A stretch of DNA of 64,000 bases from Ramlibacter paludis (GCF_022012305.1 NZ_JAKLTM010000004.1:496001-560000); one strand, 5' to 3'; numbered from the stretch's first letter, positions 26,262 to 37,593 are shown. Notes: a model not told the origin generated them from the letters alone. Program-made: numbers and translations.

Positions 26262-29200
26262 CTAGCCGATCGTCATGAGCGAAGCGTTGCCGCCGGCCGC
26301 CGCCGTATTCACGCTCAGCGAACGCTCCACCACCAGCCGCTCCAGCGGGATCGCCGTATCGCCCGGGTCCAGCCGCTCGGCGCCCACGATGGGGCCGACG
26401 CGCCGCGCCAGCTTCTGGCGCACCGCCGCCAGCTCCGCGACACCGCCATGCAGCAGCACCGCATCGAAGGCCACGTTAGGCGCGCTCCAGTCGCTGGCCA
26501 GCGCGACGCGCGACTGCACCTCCGAGGGCAGCCGGTGCAGCAGCAGCTGCGCGCTGGCCGGCCACACGGCGCGGCTGTCGACGGCCAGGACGGCCGCGAG
26601 CTGCAGCAGGCGGTCGGCATCGCTCTCGGCCAGGCACAGCACCGCCTGCCGCGGCACCAGGCTGTAGACGTTGCGCTCGCCGGTCGGGCCGGGCAAGGTC
26701 TCGGCGACACCGCTGCGCGACTGCGCCGCGAACCGGCGGCTCGCCACCAGCAGCGGCATGTCGCTCTTCTCGGCCCAGCGCTGCAAGGCCCGCAGCGCGG
26801 AAGGCGGCGTCTCGTCGGCGGGCGCATCCAGCACGCGCGCGAGCACGTCGTCCGGGGCCTGCGCCAGCAGGCGGTACAGGTACAAGGGTCCGCCGGCCTT
26901 GGGGCCCGTGCCCGACAGGCCTTCGCCGCCGAACGGCTGCACGCCGACCACCGCGCCGACCATGTTGCGGTTGACGTAGACGTTGCCGGCATGCGCCGCC
27001 GCCAGCACGCGTGCGATGGTCTCGTCGATGCGCGTGTGCAGGCCCAGCGTGAGGCCGTAGCCGGTGCCGTTGATGGCGCCCAGCAGGCCGTCGATCTCCT
27101 CGCGCTGGTAGCGCACGAAGTGCAGCACCGGCCCGAAGACCTCGCGTTCCAGTTCGGCGATGCTTTCGAGTTCGACCAGCGTCGGCGGCACGAAGGTGCC
27201 TTGCGCGGCCGCTTGCGCAACATGCGCGGCCACTTGGTGCACCTTGCGGCCCTTGGCCCGCATCTTCTCCAGGTGCGCCAGGATGTTGTCGCGCGCCTCG
27301 GCATCGATCACCGGACCGACGTCGACCGCGAGCCGGTCCGGGTTGCCGACCTGCAATTCGGCCATCGCGCCCAGCAGCATCTCCAGCACGCGGTCGGCCG
27401 CATCCTCCTGCACGCACAGCACGCGCAGCGCGGAGCAGCGCTGGCCCGCGCTGTCGAAGGCGGAATTCAGCACGTCGGCCACCGCCTGTTCGGCCAACGC
27501 GGAGGAGTCGACGATCATCGCGTTCTGGCCGCCGGTCTCGGCCACCAGCGGCACCGGCTTGCCGTTGGCGCCCACGCGTCCGGCCAGCGTGCGCTGCAGG
27601 ATGCGGGCGACTTCGGTAGAGCCGGTGAACAGCACGCCTTGCACCCGCGCGTCCCCGACCAGCCGGGCGCCGACGATCTCGCCGCGGCCCGGCAACAGTT
27701 GCAGGGCGGCTCGCGGCACGCCCGCGTCCCAGAGGACACGCACCGCTTCGGCGGCGATCAGTGGCGTCTGCTCGGCGGGCTTGGCCAGCACGGCGTTGCC
27801 GGCGGCGAGCGCCGCGGCCACCTGGCCGATGAAGATCGCCAGCGGGAAGTTCCAGGGACTGATGCAGACCACGGGCCCCAGCGGCAGGTGTGTCGCGTTG
27901 TCGAAATGCTTGCGCACGCGGCCGGCGTAGTAACGCAGGAAGTCGACGGCTTCGCGCACTTCCGCGATCGCATTGGGCGCACTCTTGCCGGCTTCGCGGA
28001 TCAGCACGCCCATCAGGCGCGGCATGCCGGCCTCGAGGCTGTCGGCGGCGGACTCCAGGATTCGCGCGCGTTCGGCCGGCGCGACCGCCGCCCAATGCGG
28101 CGCGGCTTCCTCGGCCGCGGCGAGCGCGCGGTCCACCTCGTCGACCGTCGCTTCGCGGACGTGGCCGACGATGTCGGCATGGTCGGCAGGATTGCGCACG
28201 GGAATCGCGCCATCCATGGAAGCGCCGGGAGGTGCAGTCCACGTTGCGTCCACGGAAGATCGCAGCTCGCCCGCGAGTTGCGCCAGCGCCGCTTCGTCGG
28301 CGAGGTCCAGGCCCCGCGAATTCATCCGCGTGCTTCCATACAACGCGCGCGGCAGCGGGATCAGCTTGTGCGGCAGCCCCACCTGCCCTTCCTGCCTGGC
28401 CATGCGCTCGACCTCTTCGACCGGATCGCGCACCAGCTCCGCCAATGGAATCGTCTGGTCGGCGATGCGATTGACGAAGGAGGTGTTGGCGCCGTTCTCC
28501 AGCAAGCGCCGCACCAGGTAGGCCAGCAGCGTCTCGTGCGTGCCCACCGGCGCGTAGATGCGGCAAGGCCGCCCCAGCTTGCCGGCCGCGGCCGCGCCCA
28601 CCACCTGCTCGTACAGCGGCTCGCCCATGCCGTGCAGGCACTGGAACTCGTACTGCTGCGGCGTGTAGTTCTCCGGCACGGCGATTTCGTAGATGGCGGC
28701 CACGGTCTGCGCGTTGTGCGTCGCGAACTGCGGATACACCGCGTCCGGCGCCGCCAGCAGCTTGCGCGCGCAGGCGATGTAGGCGATGTCGGTGTACGGC
28801 TTGCGCGTGTAGACGGGGTAGCCGGATTGCCCATCGAGCTGCGCGCGCTTGATCTCGGAATCCCAGTAGGCGCCCTTGACCAGGCGCACCATCAGCCGCC
28901 GGCCGCTGCGCCGCGCGAGATCGATGAGGTAGTCGACGACTTGCGGGCAGCGCTTCTGGTAGGCCTGGATCACGAAGCCCAGGCCCATCCAGCCTTGCAG
29001 CTGCGGCTCGGCGGCCAGGCGCTCCAGCAGGTCGAGCGACAGCTCGAGCCGGTCGGCCTCTTCCGCGTCGATGTTCAGGCCGATGTCGTACTGCTTCGCC
29101 AGCGCGCACAGGCGCACCAGCACCGGATACAACTCGCCCATCACGCGTTCGTATTGCGAGCGGCTGTAGCGCGGATGCAGCGCCGACAGCTTGATGGAAA

Positions 29201-29951
29201 TGCCGGGCCCTTCGAAGATCCCCCGCCCGGCGGACGCCTGGCCGATCGCATGGATCGCCTCCTCATAGGACTGCAGGTAGCGCTCGGCATCGCGCGCCGT
29301 CAGCGCCGCCTCGCCCAGCATGTCGAAGGAATAGCGGAAGCCCTCGGCTTCGCGCGGCGCCGCGTGGGCCAGCGCCTCGGCGATGGTTTCGCCGGTGACG
29401 AACTGCTCGCCCATCATCCGCATCGCCATGTCCACGCCCTTGCGGATCAGCGGCTCGCCGCCCATGCTCACCAGCCGGCCGATGGCCGCGGAGAGGCCGC
29501 TTTCGCTGTGGGTGGACACCAGCTTGCCGGTGATCAAGAGGCCCCAGGTGGCCGCATTGACGAACAGCGAAGGGCTCTTGCCCAGGTGGGTCTGCCACTG
29601 GCCTTGCGCGATCTTGTCGCGGATCAGCGCGTCACGCGTGGCGGCGTCGGGGATGCGCAGCAGCGCCTCGGCCAGGCACATGAGCGCGATGCCTTCCTGC
29701 GAGGACAGCGCGTATTCCTGCAACAGGTTCTGCACCAGCCCGGCCCGGCCCGCCGACGCCTTGCGTTCGCGCAGGGTGCGCGCGAGCTTCAGCGCGATCG
29801 CCTGGCTCATTTGCGCCAGCGCCGGCGAGAGGCGGGCCTGCTCCAGCAGGCCGGGGACGATTTCGGGTTCGGGCGGGCGGGTGGCCGCCGTGATGGCCTG
29901 CCGCAGCGGCGTGGGGAACGGGCTGGGGCGGTGGAAGTCGGCAAAAGGCAT
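26262..29951 (-). CDS. putA: Bifunctional proline dehydrogenase / P5C dehydrogenase
   Basis: A 1229-residue peripheral membrane flavoenzyme that oxidises proline to glutamate. The PRODH barrel spans roughly residues 190-490 with LVKGAYWDSEIK near 354. The aldehyde dehydrogenase domain spans about 570-1000, with ETGGQNAM near 803 (base Glu) and GQRCSAL near 838 (catalytic Cys), followed by a C-terminal extension. The E. coli-type N-terminal ribbon-helix-helix is absent: the protein begins directly with PFADFHRPSPFPTPLR. It therefore cannot repress its own gene. The divergent Lrp-type regulator 75 bases away is the likely controller. Confidence 0.97.
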   Translation of the reverse strand: MPFADFHRPSPFPTPLRQAITAATRPPEPEIVPGLLEQARLSPALAQMSQAIALKLARTLRERKASAGRAGLVQNLLQEYALSSQEGIALMCLAEALLRIPDAATRDALIRDKIAQGQWQTHLGKSPSLFVNAATWGLLITGKLVSTHSESGLSAAIGRLVSMGGEPLIRKGVDMAMRMMGEQFVTGETIAEALAHAAPREAEGFRYSFDMLGEAALTARDAERYLQSYEEAIHAIGQASAGRGIFEGPGISIKLSALHPRYSRSQYERVMGELYPVLVRLCALAKQYDIGLNIDAEEADRLELSLDLLERLAAEPQLQGWMGLGFVIQAYQKRCPQVVDYLIDLARRSGRRLMVRLVKGAYWDSEIKRAQLDGQSGYPVYTRKPYTDIAYIACARKLLAAPDAVYPQFATHNAQTVAAIYEIAVPENYTPQQYEFQCLHGMGEPLYEQVVGAAAAGKLGRPCRIYAPVGTHETLLAYLVRRLLENGANTSFVNRIADQTIPLAELVRDPVEEVERMARQEGQVGLPHKLIPLPRALYGSTRMNSRGLDLADEAALAQLAGELRSSVDATWTAPPGASMDGAIPVRNPADHADIVGHVREATVDEVDRALAAAEEAAPHWAAVAPAERARILESAADSLEAGMPRLMGVLIREAGKSAPNAIAEVREAVDFLRYYAGRVRKHFDNATHLPLGPVVCISPWNFPLAIFIGQVAAALAAGNAVLAKPAEQTPLIAAEAVRVLWDAGVPRAALQLLPGRGEIVGARLVGDARVQGVLFTGSTEVARILQRTLAGRVGANGKPVPLVAETGGQNAMIVDSSALAEQAVADVLNSAFDSAGQRCSALRVLCVQEDAADRVLEMLLGAMAELQVGNPDRLAVDVGPVIDAEARDNILAHLEKMRAKGRKVHQVAAHVAQAAAQGTFVPPTLVELESIAELEREVFGPVLHFVRYQREEIDGLLGAINGTGYGLTLGLHTRIDETIARVLAAAHAGNVYVNRNMVGAVVGVQPFGGEGLSGTGPKAGGPLYLYRLLAQAPDDVLARVLDAPADETPPSALRALQRWAEKSDMPLLVASRRFAAQSRSGVAETLPGPTGERNVYSLVPRQAVLCLAESDADRLLQLAAVLAVDSRAVWPASAQLLLHRLPSEVQSRVALASDWSAPNVAFDAVLLHGGVAELAAVRQKLARRVGPIVGAERLDPGDTAIPLERLVVERSLSVNTAAAGGNASLMTIG

Positions 29952-30000
29952 TTCGCCATCATTGCCGGTTGCCGCTAGGATATTGCTTTGTTTTTCCCGT

Positions 30001-30013
30001 CATTCGCCGAATG
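30001..30013. promoter_or_regulatory. Putative Lrp-type operator between putA and lrp-like gene
   Basis: CATTCGCCGAATG is a perfect palindrome with 6-bp arms and a single central base, 12 bases before the regulator's ATG. A partial repeat (ATTCGC) follows at 30014. It is placed to control the divergent putA and regulator promoters. Confidence 0.5.
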
Positions 30014-30025
30014 ATTCGCTAGCCG

Positions 30026-30499
30026 ATGGCCACCGACGACGCCCTGGACCGCATCGACCGCCGCATCCTGCAGGTGCTGCAGGAGGATGGCCGCATCTCC
30101 AACCTGAAGCTGGCCGAGGCCGTCACCCTGTCGCCCACCGCGGTGCTGGCGCGCGTGCAGCGGCTCACGCGCGAGGGCTACATCCTGGGCTACGAGGCCA
30201 AGCTCAATCCGGCGCTGCTCGGCGCGGGGCTGCTGGTGTTCGTCGAGGTGATGCTGGACCGCACCACCCCCAACGTGTTCGACCAGTTCAAGGCCGCGGT
30301 GCTGGTGCACCCGGAGATCCTGGAATGCCACATGGTGGCGGGCGGCTTCGACTACCTGTTGAAGACGCGCGTCGCCGACATGGAGGCCTACCGCAACTTC
30401 GCCGGCACCGTGCTGTGGCAGTTGCCGGGCGTGCGCGAGACGCGCACCTATGCGGTGATGGAGGAAGTGAAGGACTCGACGCGGCTGCACCTCGGGTGA
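30026..30499 (+). CDS. Lrp/AsnC-family regulator, probable putA activator
   Basis: A 157-residue regulator with the Lrp layout: an N-terminal helix-turn-helix (DRRILQVLQEDGRISN, then LKLAEAVTLSPTAVLARVQRL) and a C-terminal RAM domain with effector-binding glycines in VAGGFDYLLKTRV. It diverges from putA, the position of the proline-responsive PutR-type regulators in alpha- and beta-proteobacteria. Proline is therefore the likely effector, by family knowledge and context. The gamma carbonic anhydrase gene begins 10 bases later and may be read through. Confidence 0.9.
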   Translation: MATDDALDRIDRRILQVLQEDGRISNLKLAEAVTLSPTAVLARVQRLTREGYILGYEAKLNPALLGAGLLVFVEVMLDRTTPNVFDQFKAAVLVHPEILECHMVAGGFDYLLKTRVADMEAYRNFAGTVLWQLPGVRETRTYAVMEEVKDSTRLHLG

Positions 30500-30509
30500 C
30501 AATCGCCGC

Positions 30510-31043
30510 ATGACCCAGTACCGCATCGGCAGCAAGCAACCCCAGGTCCACGCCAGCGCCTTCGTGGCCAGGGAAGCCACGCTCGTGGGCGAAGTGATCG
30601 TCGGCGAGCAATCCAGCGTGTGGTTCGGCGCCGTCGCCCGCGGCGACAACGAGCCGATCCGGCTCGGCGCGCGCTGCAACGTCCAGGAGGGCGCCGTGCT
30701 GCATGCGGATCCGGGGTTTCCGCTGACGCTGGCCGACGACGTGTCGGTCGGGCATCAGGCGATGCTGCACGGCTGCACCGTGGGCCAGGGTTCGCTGGTG
30801 GGCATCCAGGCGGTCGTGATGAACGGCGCGGTGATCGGCAAGGAGAGCCTGGTCGGCGCGGGCGCGCTGGTCACCGAGGGGAAGGTGTTTCCGGACCGCT
30901 CGCTGATCCTCGGGTCGCCGGCGAAGCTGGTGCGGCAGCTGAGCGAGGAAGACGTGGCGCGCCTGTACAAGACCGCCGCCGGGTATGCACGGCGGGCGAA
31001 GCAGTACGGCGAGGAGATGGTGGAAGTGTCATCCCGGGCTTGA
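30510..31043 (+). CDS. Gamma carbonic anhydrase-like hexapeptide-repeat protein
   Basis: A 177-residue left-handed beta-helix protein of the YrdA/gamma-CA class. Repeated hexapeptides run from about residue 15 to 130, and the zinc-type His residues are seen in LHADPG, VGHQAMLHGC. A C-terminal helix follows. Some members are real carbonic anhydrases, others bind zinc without activity. The reading frame ends inside a palindromic repeat: the TGA at 31041-31043 lies in the loop of a hairpin, so the last residues (VSSRA) are encoded by the repeat. Confidence 0.92.
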   Translation: MTQYRIGSKQPQVHASAFVAREATLVGEVIVGEQSSVWFGAVARGDNEPIRLGARCNVQEGAVLHADPGFPLTLADDVSVGHQAMLHGCTVGQGSLVGIQAVVMNGAVIGKESLVGAGALVTEGKVFPDRSLILGSPAKLVRQLSEEDVARLYKTAAGYARRAKQYGEEMVEVSSRA

Positions 31044-31108
31044 CCCGGGATCCAGCAACGCCGCTCGACCGTTCGCGGGCCTGGATTGCGGGCCAAGCCC
31101 GCAATGGC
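31029..31108. repeat. Paired REP-like palindromes
   Basis: Two inverted units face each other. The first is a perfect 8-bp hairpin (31031-31038 with 31044-31051), the second a 9-bp hairpin with three-base loop (31085-31093 with 31097-31105). Both carry the CATCCC/CCAG-type edges seen at 35330-35389 and 42605-42636, with changed stem bases. It sits between the convergent ends of the gamma-CA gene and the 31122 gene and may stop transcription or protect mRNA ends. Confidence 0.75.
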
Positions 31109-31121
31109 ATGCGCGGGGCGC

Positions 31122-31664
31122 TCAATCCGACCGCAGCGTCTCCATCAACGCCTTCGCCTTGTCCTGGTCGTACGACCCTTGCGCCTTGGCGAGCACCTGC
31201 CCATCACGGCCCAGCACGACCACCTGCGCGTGGTCGGTGTTGAACAGGCCCATGGCCTGCACCAGGCGGCCGGTGTCGGTGGAGACGGAGAGCAGGCGAT
31301 CGGCGCGCAGCCCCGCCGGCAGCGGGCGCGCCGACGATTCCATGGTCAGGCCCACCGGCCCGGCCTCGGCCGGCACCACGCGCATCTTCAGCCAGGGAAT
31401 GCTCGGGTCCTTGCGCAGGCCCATGCCTTCGATCCAGCTGCGGGCTTCTTCCTTCTGGTCCTGCTTGAACACCAGCAGCGCGAGCGTGCGCTCGGCCGGC
31501 AGTTCCTGCGGCAGGACCAGCGAACGCTGGTCGCGCGCCTTGGCGGCCAGCGGGGGCAGCTGGCCCATGAGGCCGCTCTCGCTGGGCGCCACCATGCCCA
31601 TGGCCACGGCGGCCGAGGCCGCACCGATCCACAGCGCGAACGAACCCTGGGACGTGTATTTCAT
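31122..31664 (-). CDS. Exported protein, thioredoxin-fold-like (YtfJ-like?), no CxxC
   Basis: A 180-residue secreted protein. The ATG at 31664 follows GGGAG. The leader (MKYTSQGSFALWIGAASAAVAMG) is hydrophobic to about residue 24. The mature part has a beta strand RTLALLVFKQ, a central region and a C-terminal HAQVVVLGRDGQVLAKAQG strand-turn-strand that resembles the end of thioredoxin-fold YtfJ proteins. There is no active-site Cys pair. The similarity is weak and by eye. It may be a periplasmic structural or redox-scaffold protein. It diverges from the ABC exporter operon. Confidence 0.6.
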   Translation of the reverse strand: MKYTSQGSFALWIGAASAAVAMGMVAPSESGLMGQLPPLAAKARDQRSLVLPQELPAERTLALLVFKQDQKEEARSWIEGMGLRKDPSIPWLKMRVVPAEAGPVGLTMESSARPLPAGLRADRLLSVSTDTGRLVQAMGLFNTDHAQVVVLGRDGQVLAKAQGSYDQDKAKALMETLRSD

Positions 31665-31812
31665 GATGGCTGCTCCCTGAAAGGCCATTGTGCACTTGCA
31701 GCAAAAACCCCGCTAGGCGCGCGGCGCAAATCGGAGGGAGCCGAGTCCCTAGAATCGCTGCTTCCGTGTTTCCAGCCGTCACGAGCGGCGAGCGAACGCG
31801 GCTCCAACGCCC

Positions 31813-33547
<1,735 letters not shown>

Positions 33548-33561
<14 letters not shown>

Positions 33562-35344
33562 AGTGAACACGGCGGACGCCCGCAAGCTGTTGCTGCGCGC
33601 CGGCGCCCCCGAGCGCCGGCACGTGCTGCACGGCATCGGCTGGCTGGTGGTGGCCGCGGCGCTGGAGGCGCTGGGCCCGCTGGCGGGCAAGTTCCTGATC
33701 GACACCTACCTGCTGCCGCGCAACGCCGACCTCCCGGCCATCGCGGGGCTGCTGGTCGGCGCGCTGGTGGCCGGCGTGGCCGCCAGCTGGATCCGCTACC
33801 TGCAGCTGGCGCGCCTGGCCGGCGTGGCGATGCGCTCGGTGCAGCGCATCCGCGAGCGCGTGTATGCGCACGTGCTGCGCCTGCCCATGTCCTTCTTCGA
33901 CCACGCCATCACGGGCCAGCTGGTGAGCCGCGTGACCAACGACACCGAAGCGGTGAAGACGCTCTACGTGCAGGTCCTGTTCGTCATCCTGGACAGCCTG
34001 ATCGTGCTGACGGGCGCCATGCTGGCGATGCTGTGGCTCGATTGGCGGCTGATGCTGATCGTCGCCGCGCTGGTGCCGGCGGTGATCATCATCGTGCGGC
34101 TGTACCAGCGGTTGTCGGCGCCGGCGGTCACGCGCACGCGCGCGCTGCGCAGCGACCTCAATGCGCACGTCGCCGAGTCGATCTCCGGCATGCCGGTGCT
34201 GCAGGCCGCCAATGCCGCGTCGCGCTTCCGCGCCCGCTTCGACAAATTGAACGAGGAGCACTTCCACTCGCGCACGCGCGAGCTGCGCGCCAACGCCTGG
34301 CTGTTGCGGCCGGTGCTGGACTTCCTGCACGTGGGCCTGCTGGCGGTGGTGCTGTGGGTGTTCGGCACGCGAGCCGGCAGCGGCGCGATGGGCGCGCTGG
34401 AGCTCGGCATCCTGTACGCCTTCATCAGTTACATCACGCGGGTCGTCGAGCCGCTGGTGCAGATCACCATGCAGTTCTCGCAGCTGCAGCAGGCGATGGT
34501 GGGGGCGGCACGGGTGCACGCGCTGCTGGAGGAAGCCGAGGCGCCGCTGGCGCAGGAACACGGGCGCGTCACGCGCGGCGCGATCTCGATCTCCGATTTG
34601 GACTTCGGCTACCAGGAAGGCCAGCGCGTGCTGCACGGTTTGAACCTGGAGATCGCGCCCGGCAGCTTCCTCGGCATCGTCGGGCCCACCGGCAGCGGCA
34701 AGAGCACCTTGCTGTCGCTGCTGCTGCGCTTCTACGTGGCGCCGCCGGGCAGCATCCGCATCGACAACGCGCCGCTGGAAGCCATCGGCGAGGATCACCT
34801 GCGCGCCAGCGTCGGGCTGGTGCCGCAGGAGCCCTTCCTGCTGGCGGGCACGGCGCGCGACAACATCGCGATGGGCCGCAACCTCACGCAGGCGCAGATC
34901 GAAACCGCGGCCAAGGCGGCGCACGCGCACGACCTGATCCTGCGGCTGGAACAGGGCTACGACACGCCGCTGGGCGAAGGCGGCGCGCGGCTGTCGGTGG
35001 GGCAGAAGCAGTTGCTCGCGATCGCGCGGGCGCTCGCCGGCCAGCCGCGCATCCTCTTCCTCGACGAGGCCACTTCGCACATCGATTCGGAAACGGAGCA
35101 GCGGGTGCAGCAGGCGCTGGACGCACTGCACGGCAAGGTGACGGTGGTGGCGATCGCGCATCGGCTGTCGACGGTGCGCGACGCGGACAACATCCTGGTG
35201 CTGCACCATGGACGGGCGGCGGAGATGGGCAGGCACGAGGAGCTGATGGGGATCGAGGACGGGCTGTACCAGCGGCTGTATCTGTTGCAGCAGCTGGAGG
35301 CGGAGGATGAAGAGGACGCGCCGCCCGCCGTCATCCCCGCGTAG
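33548..35344 (+). CDS. ABC exporter half-transporter, subunit 2 (degenerate signature)
   Basis: A 598-residue membrane-plus-ATPase half-transporter. Its ATG overlaps the end of subunit 1 by 14 bases. Walker A is GPTGSGKST near 379-387 and Walker B LFLDEATS near 503 is canonical, but the signature reads LSVGQKQ near 482 instead of LSGGQ. Together with the Asp in subunit 1 this gives one consensus and one degenerate ATP site, as in heterodimeric exporters. The last five codons (AVIPA) and stop come from a REP-like repeat that starts at 35330. Confidence 0.93.
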
Positions 35345-35389
35345 GCGGGGACCCAGAGCGCCCTGGATTCCCGCCTTCGCGGGAATGAC
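35330..35389. repeat. Inverted pair of GTCAT-type REP units
   Basis: Two units meet tail to tail: GTCATCCCCGCGTAGGCGGG on the left, and CCTGGATTCCCGCCTTCGCG followed by GGAATGAC on the right. Bases 35358-35389 are identical to 42605-42636 (32 of 32). The left unit supplies the stop codon of the ABC gene. It lies between convergent ABC and LacI genes. Confidence 0.9.
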
Positions 35390-35395
35390 AAGCGT

Positions 35396-36433
35396 CTACG
35401 GCAAATTCTCGCGAAAGATCACCTGGCTGCGCACCTGCTCCGTCCCGCTGTGCGGCTCGCGCCCATCGCGCAGGTTGGCAAAGATGCGCACGCAATTCAT
35501 CACCGCCCCCTGCGGGTTCTGCGTGATCACCGCATCCAGGGTTCCATCGATCAACAGCGCGCGTGTGTCCGGCGTCAGGCCATGCCCGATGAAGACCGGC
35601 TTGCGCGCCAGCTTCGCCTCGTGGATCGCCCGGCCTATGCCCTCCGCCCCACCGCCGATGTTGTAGATGCCGGCCAGGTCGCCATGCTGTTCGAACAGCG
35701 CCCGCGCCTGCCGGTAATTCTTCTCCGCATCGTCCTGCCCCTCGCGCGCGCCGACCACGTGCACGCCGGGATAGTCCTCCTGGAACAGGTGCAGGAAGCC
35801 CGCCTCGCGCTCCTCGTGCGCGCGGTAGCTCAGTGAGCCCGCGATCATCGCCACCTTTGCCGTCGTCCCCAGCGCCAGCGGCCCCATGAAGCGCGCGATC
35901 AGGTAGGCCGCGGTTCGCCCGGCCGCGCGGTTGTCGAGCCCGACGTACGCAGCCCGCTTGGAGTTCGACAGGTCCGAGATCAGCGTCACCGTCGGCACGC
36001 CTTGCGCCTCCAGCTCCGACACGGCTTCGCGCACCAGCGGATGCTCCAGCGCCATGAAGGCGATGCCGTCGCATTTCTTCCCATAGCGCAACAGCGCGCG
36101 CGCCAGCGCCTCGGGGTTGAAGCTCTCGATGTATTCGGCCTGGCAGCGCACGTTGAAGGGCGCCCAGTGGTCCTGCGAATAGCCGATCAGGTCGCCCAGC
36201 ATGCGCAGGAAGCGGTTGCTGCCTTCGGGGATCAGGAAAGCCAGCTTCAGCGGCTTGGGCGCGAGCGCGTTGTACGCTTCGGGCTGCGTCACGTAGCCCA
36301 GGTCGGCGGCCGCGCGCATCACGCGCTGCACCGTCGCCGCGCGCACGCCGCTGCGCCCGTGTAGCACGCGGTCCACCGTCGCGAGCGAAACCTCGGCGCG
36401 TTCGGCGACTTCTTCCATGCGTGGCAGCGGCAC
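35396..36433 (-). CDS. LacI-family transcriptional regulator
   Basis: A 345-residue repressor with the LacI helix-turn-helix (MEEVAERAEVSLATVDRVLHGRSG) and hinge, then a periplasmic-binding-like effector domain. VDRVLHGR replaces the usual VSRVLN, a form seen in sugar-acid regulators of the group. I chose the GTG at 36433, preceded by GAGGGG; a TTG at 36448 and an ATG at 36418 are alternatives. It diverges from the TRAP operon and probably controls it through the 36469-36508 inverted repeat, with the imported sugar acid or a phosphorylated intermediate as effector. Confidence 0.9.
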   Translation of the reverse strand: MPLPRMEEVAERAEVSLATVDRVLHGRSGVRAATVQRVMRAAADLGYVTQPEAYNALAPKPLKLAFLIPEGSNRFLRMLGDLIGYSQDHWAPFNVRCQAEYIESFNPEALARALLRYGKKCDGIAFMALEHPLVREAVSELEAQGVPTVTLISDLSNSKRAAYVGLDNRAAGRTAAYLIARFMGPLALGTTAKVAMIAGSLSYRAHEEREAGFLHLFQEDYPGVHVVGAREGQDDAEKNYRQARALFEQHGDLAGIYNIGGGAEGIGRAIHEAKLARKPVFIGHGLTPDTRALLIDGTLDAVITQNPQGAVMNCVRIFANLRDGREPHSGTEQVRSQVIFRENLP

Positions 36434-36457
36434 CTCAAAACCCCTCAATTCACCGGT

Positions 36458-36508
36458 TTGACGCGCCGGCCCTTGGCACCTACTCTAGCGCCACTCGAGG
36501 CCAAGGGC
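36458..36508. promoter_or_regulatory. TRAP-operon promoter and LacI-type operator
   Basis: TTGACG (36458-36463), a 17-base spacer and TACTCT (36481-36486) make a promoter toward the TRAP genes. A perfect 9-bp inverted repeat, GCCCTTGGC (36469-36477) and GCCAAGGGC (36500-36508), brackets the -10 box. On the minus strand TAGAGT (36487-36482) could be the -10 of the lacI gene. Confidence 0.6.
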
Positions 36509-36563
36509 AACGCACCCGCCTCAGAACACCTCAGAACCCGTCAAGCAACAGGAGACAAACCCG

Positions 36564-37586
36564 ATGACCGCTTCCTTCACGCGCCGCTCCGTCCTGCGCA
36601 GCCTGGGCGCCCTGCCCGCCGCCGGCATCGCCACCGCGCTGCCCACCTTCGCGCACGCCGCCGAGTACTCGCTGAAGTACGGCAACAACCTGCCGGTGAC
36701 GCACCCGCTGAACGTGCGCGCGCAGGAAGCGGCCGACCGCATCGCCAAGGAAAGCAAGGGCCGCGTCGAGGTCAAGATCTTCCCGAACAACCAGCTGGGG
36801 GGCGACACCGACATGCTGGCGCAGGTGCGCTCGGGCGGCATCGACTTCTTCACGCCTTCCGCGCTGGTGATCGCCACGCTGGTGCCGGTGGCCGCCATCA
36901 ACGCCACGGGCTTCGCCTTCGGTGACTACGGCCAGGTCTGGAACGCCATGGACGGCAAGGTCGGCGCCCACGTGCGCGCCGCCATCGGCAAGATGAAGCT
37001 GCACGCCTTCGAGAAGATGTGGGACAACGGTTTCCGCCAGATGACGTCCAGCAAGGGCCCGATCACGAGCGCCAAGGACATGGACGGCCTGAAGATCCGC
37101 GTGCCGGTGAGCCCGCTGTCGGTGAGCATGTTCAAGGGCCTGGGCGCATCGCCGGCCAGCCTGCAGTTCAGCGAGGTCTATTCCGCGCTGCAGACCAAGA
37201 TCGTCGACGCGCAGGAGAACCCGCTGCCCATCATCCAGGTGGCCAAGCTGTTCGAGGTGCAGAAGAACTGCTCGCTGTCCAACCACATCTGGGACGGCTT
37301 CTGGTTCATCGCCAACGGCCGCATGTGGGACAGCCTGCCGGCCGACCTGAAGCCCATCGTGTCGAATGCCATCAACGACGCCGGCATGAAGCAGCGCGAG
37401 GACATCAAGAAGCTCAACGAAACCCTCCAGGCCGACCTGGCCGCCAAGGGCCTGGTGTTCAACAAGGCCAATCCGGACAGCTTCCGCGCCAAGCTGCGCG
37501 AAGCCGGCTTCTACGCCGAGTGGAAGGGCCGCTTCGGCGACGAGGCCTGGGGCCTGCTGGAACAGTCGGTCGGCAAGCTGGCCTGA
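36564..37586 (+). CDS. TRAP transporter solute receptor, DctP family
   Basis: A 340-residue periplasmic receptor for a carboxylate. The leader has a twin Arg (SFTRRSVLRSLGALP) and ends near FAHA. LKYGNNLPVTHPLNVRAQE starts the mature domain. GLKIRVPVSP carries the conserved Arg that usually binds the ligand carboxylate. The next gene encodes the fused membrane subunits, so this is a complete TRAP system. Given the RuBisCO-like protein and kinase downstream, the likely ligand is a branched or four- to five-carbon sugar acid such as apionate; that is inference. Confidence 0.93.
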   Translation: MTASFTRRSVLRSLGALPAAGIATALPTFAHAAEYSLKYGNNLPVTHPLNVRAQEAADRIAKESKGRVEVKIFPNNQLGGDTDMLAQVRSGGIDFFTPSALVIATLVPVAAINATGFAFGDYGQVWNAMDGKVGAHVRAAIGKMKLHAFEKMWDNGFRQMTSSKGPITSAKDMDGLKIRVPVSPLSVSMFKGLGASPASLQFSEVYSALQTKIVDAQENPLPIIQVAKLFEVQKNCSLSNHIWDGFWFIANGRMWDSLPADLKPIVSNAINDAGMKQREDIKKLNETLQADLAAKGLVFNKANPDSFRAKLREAGFYAEWKGRFGDEAWGLLEQSVGKLA

Positions 37587-37593
37587 GCGCGCG

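Noticed and set aside
26448-29978. 1176-residue open frame antisense to putA
   Set aside because: GC-rich codon-position effect: the protein is rich in Arg, His and Gln with no recognisable domain, while the other strand encodes a complete PutA.
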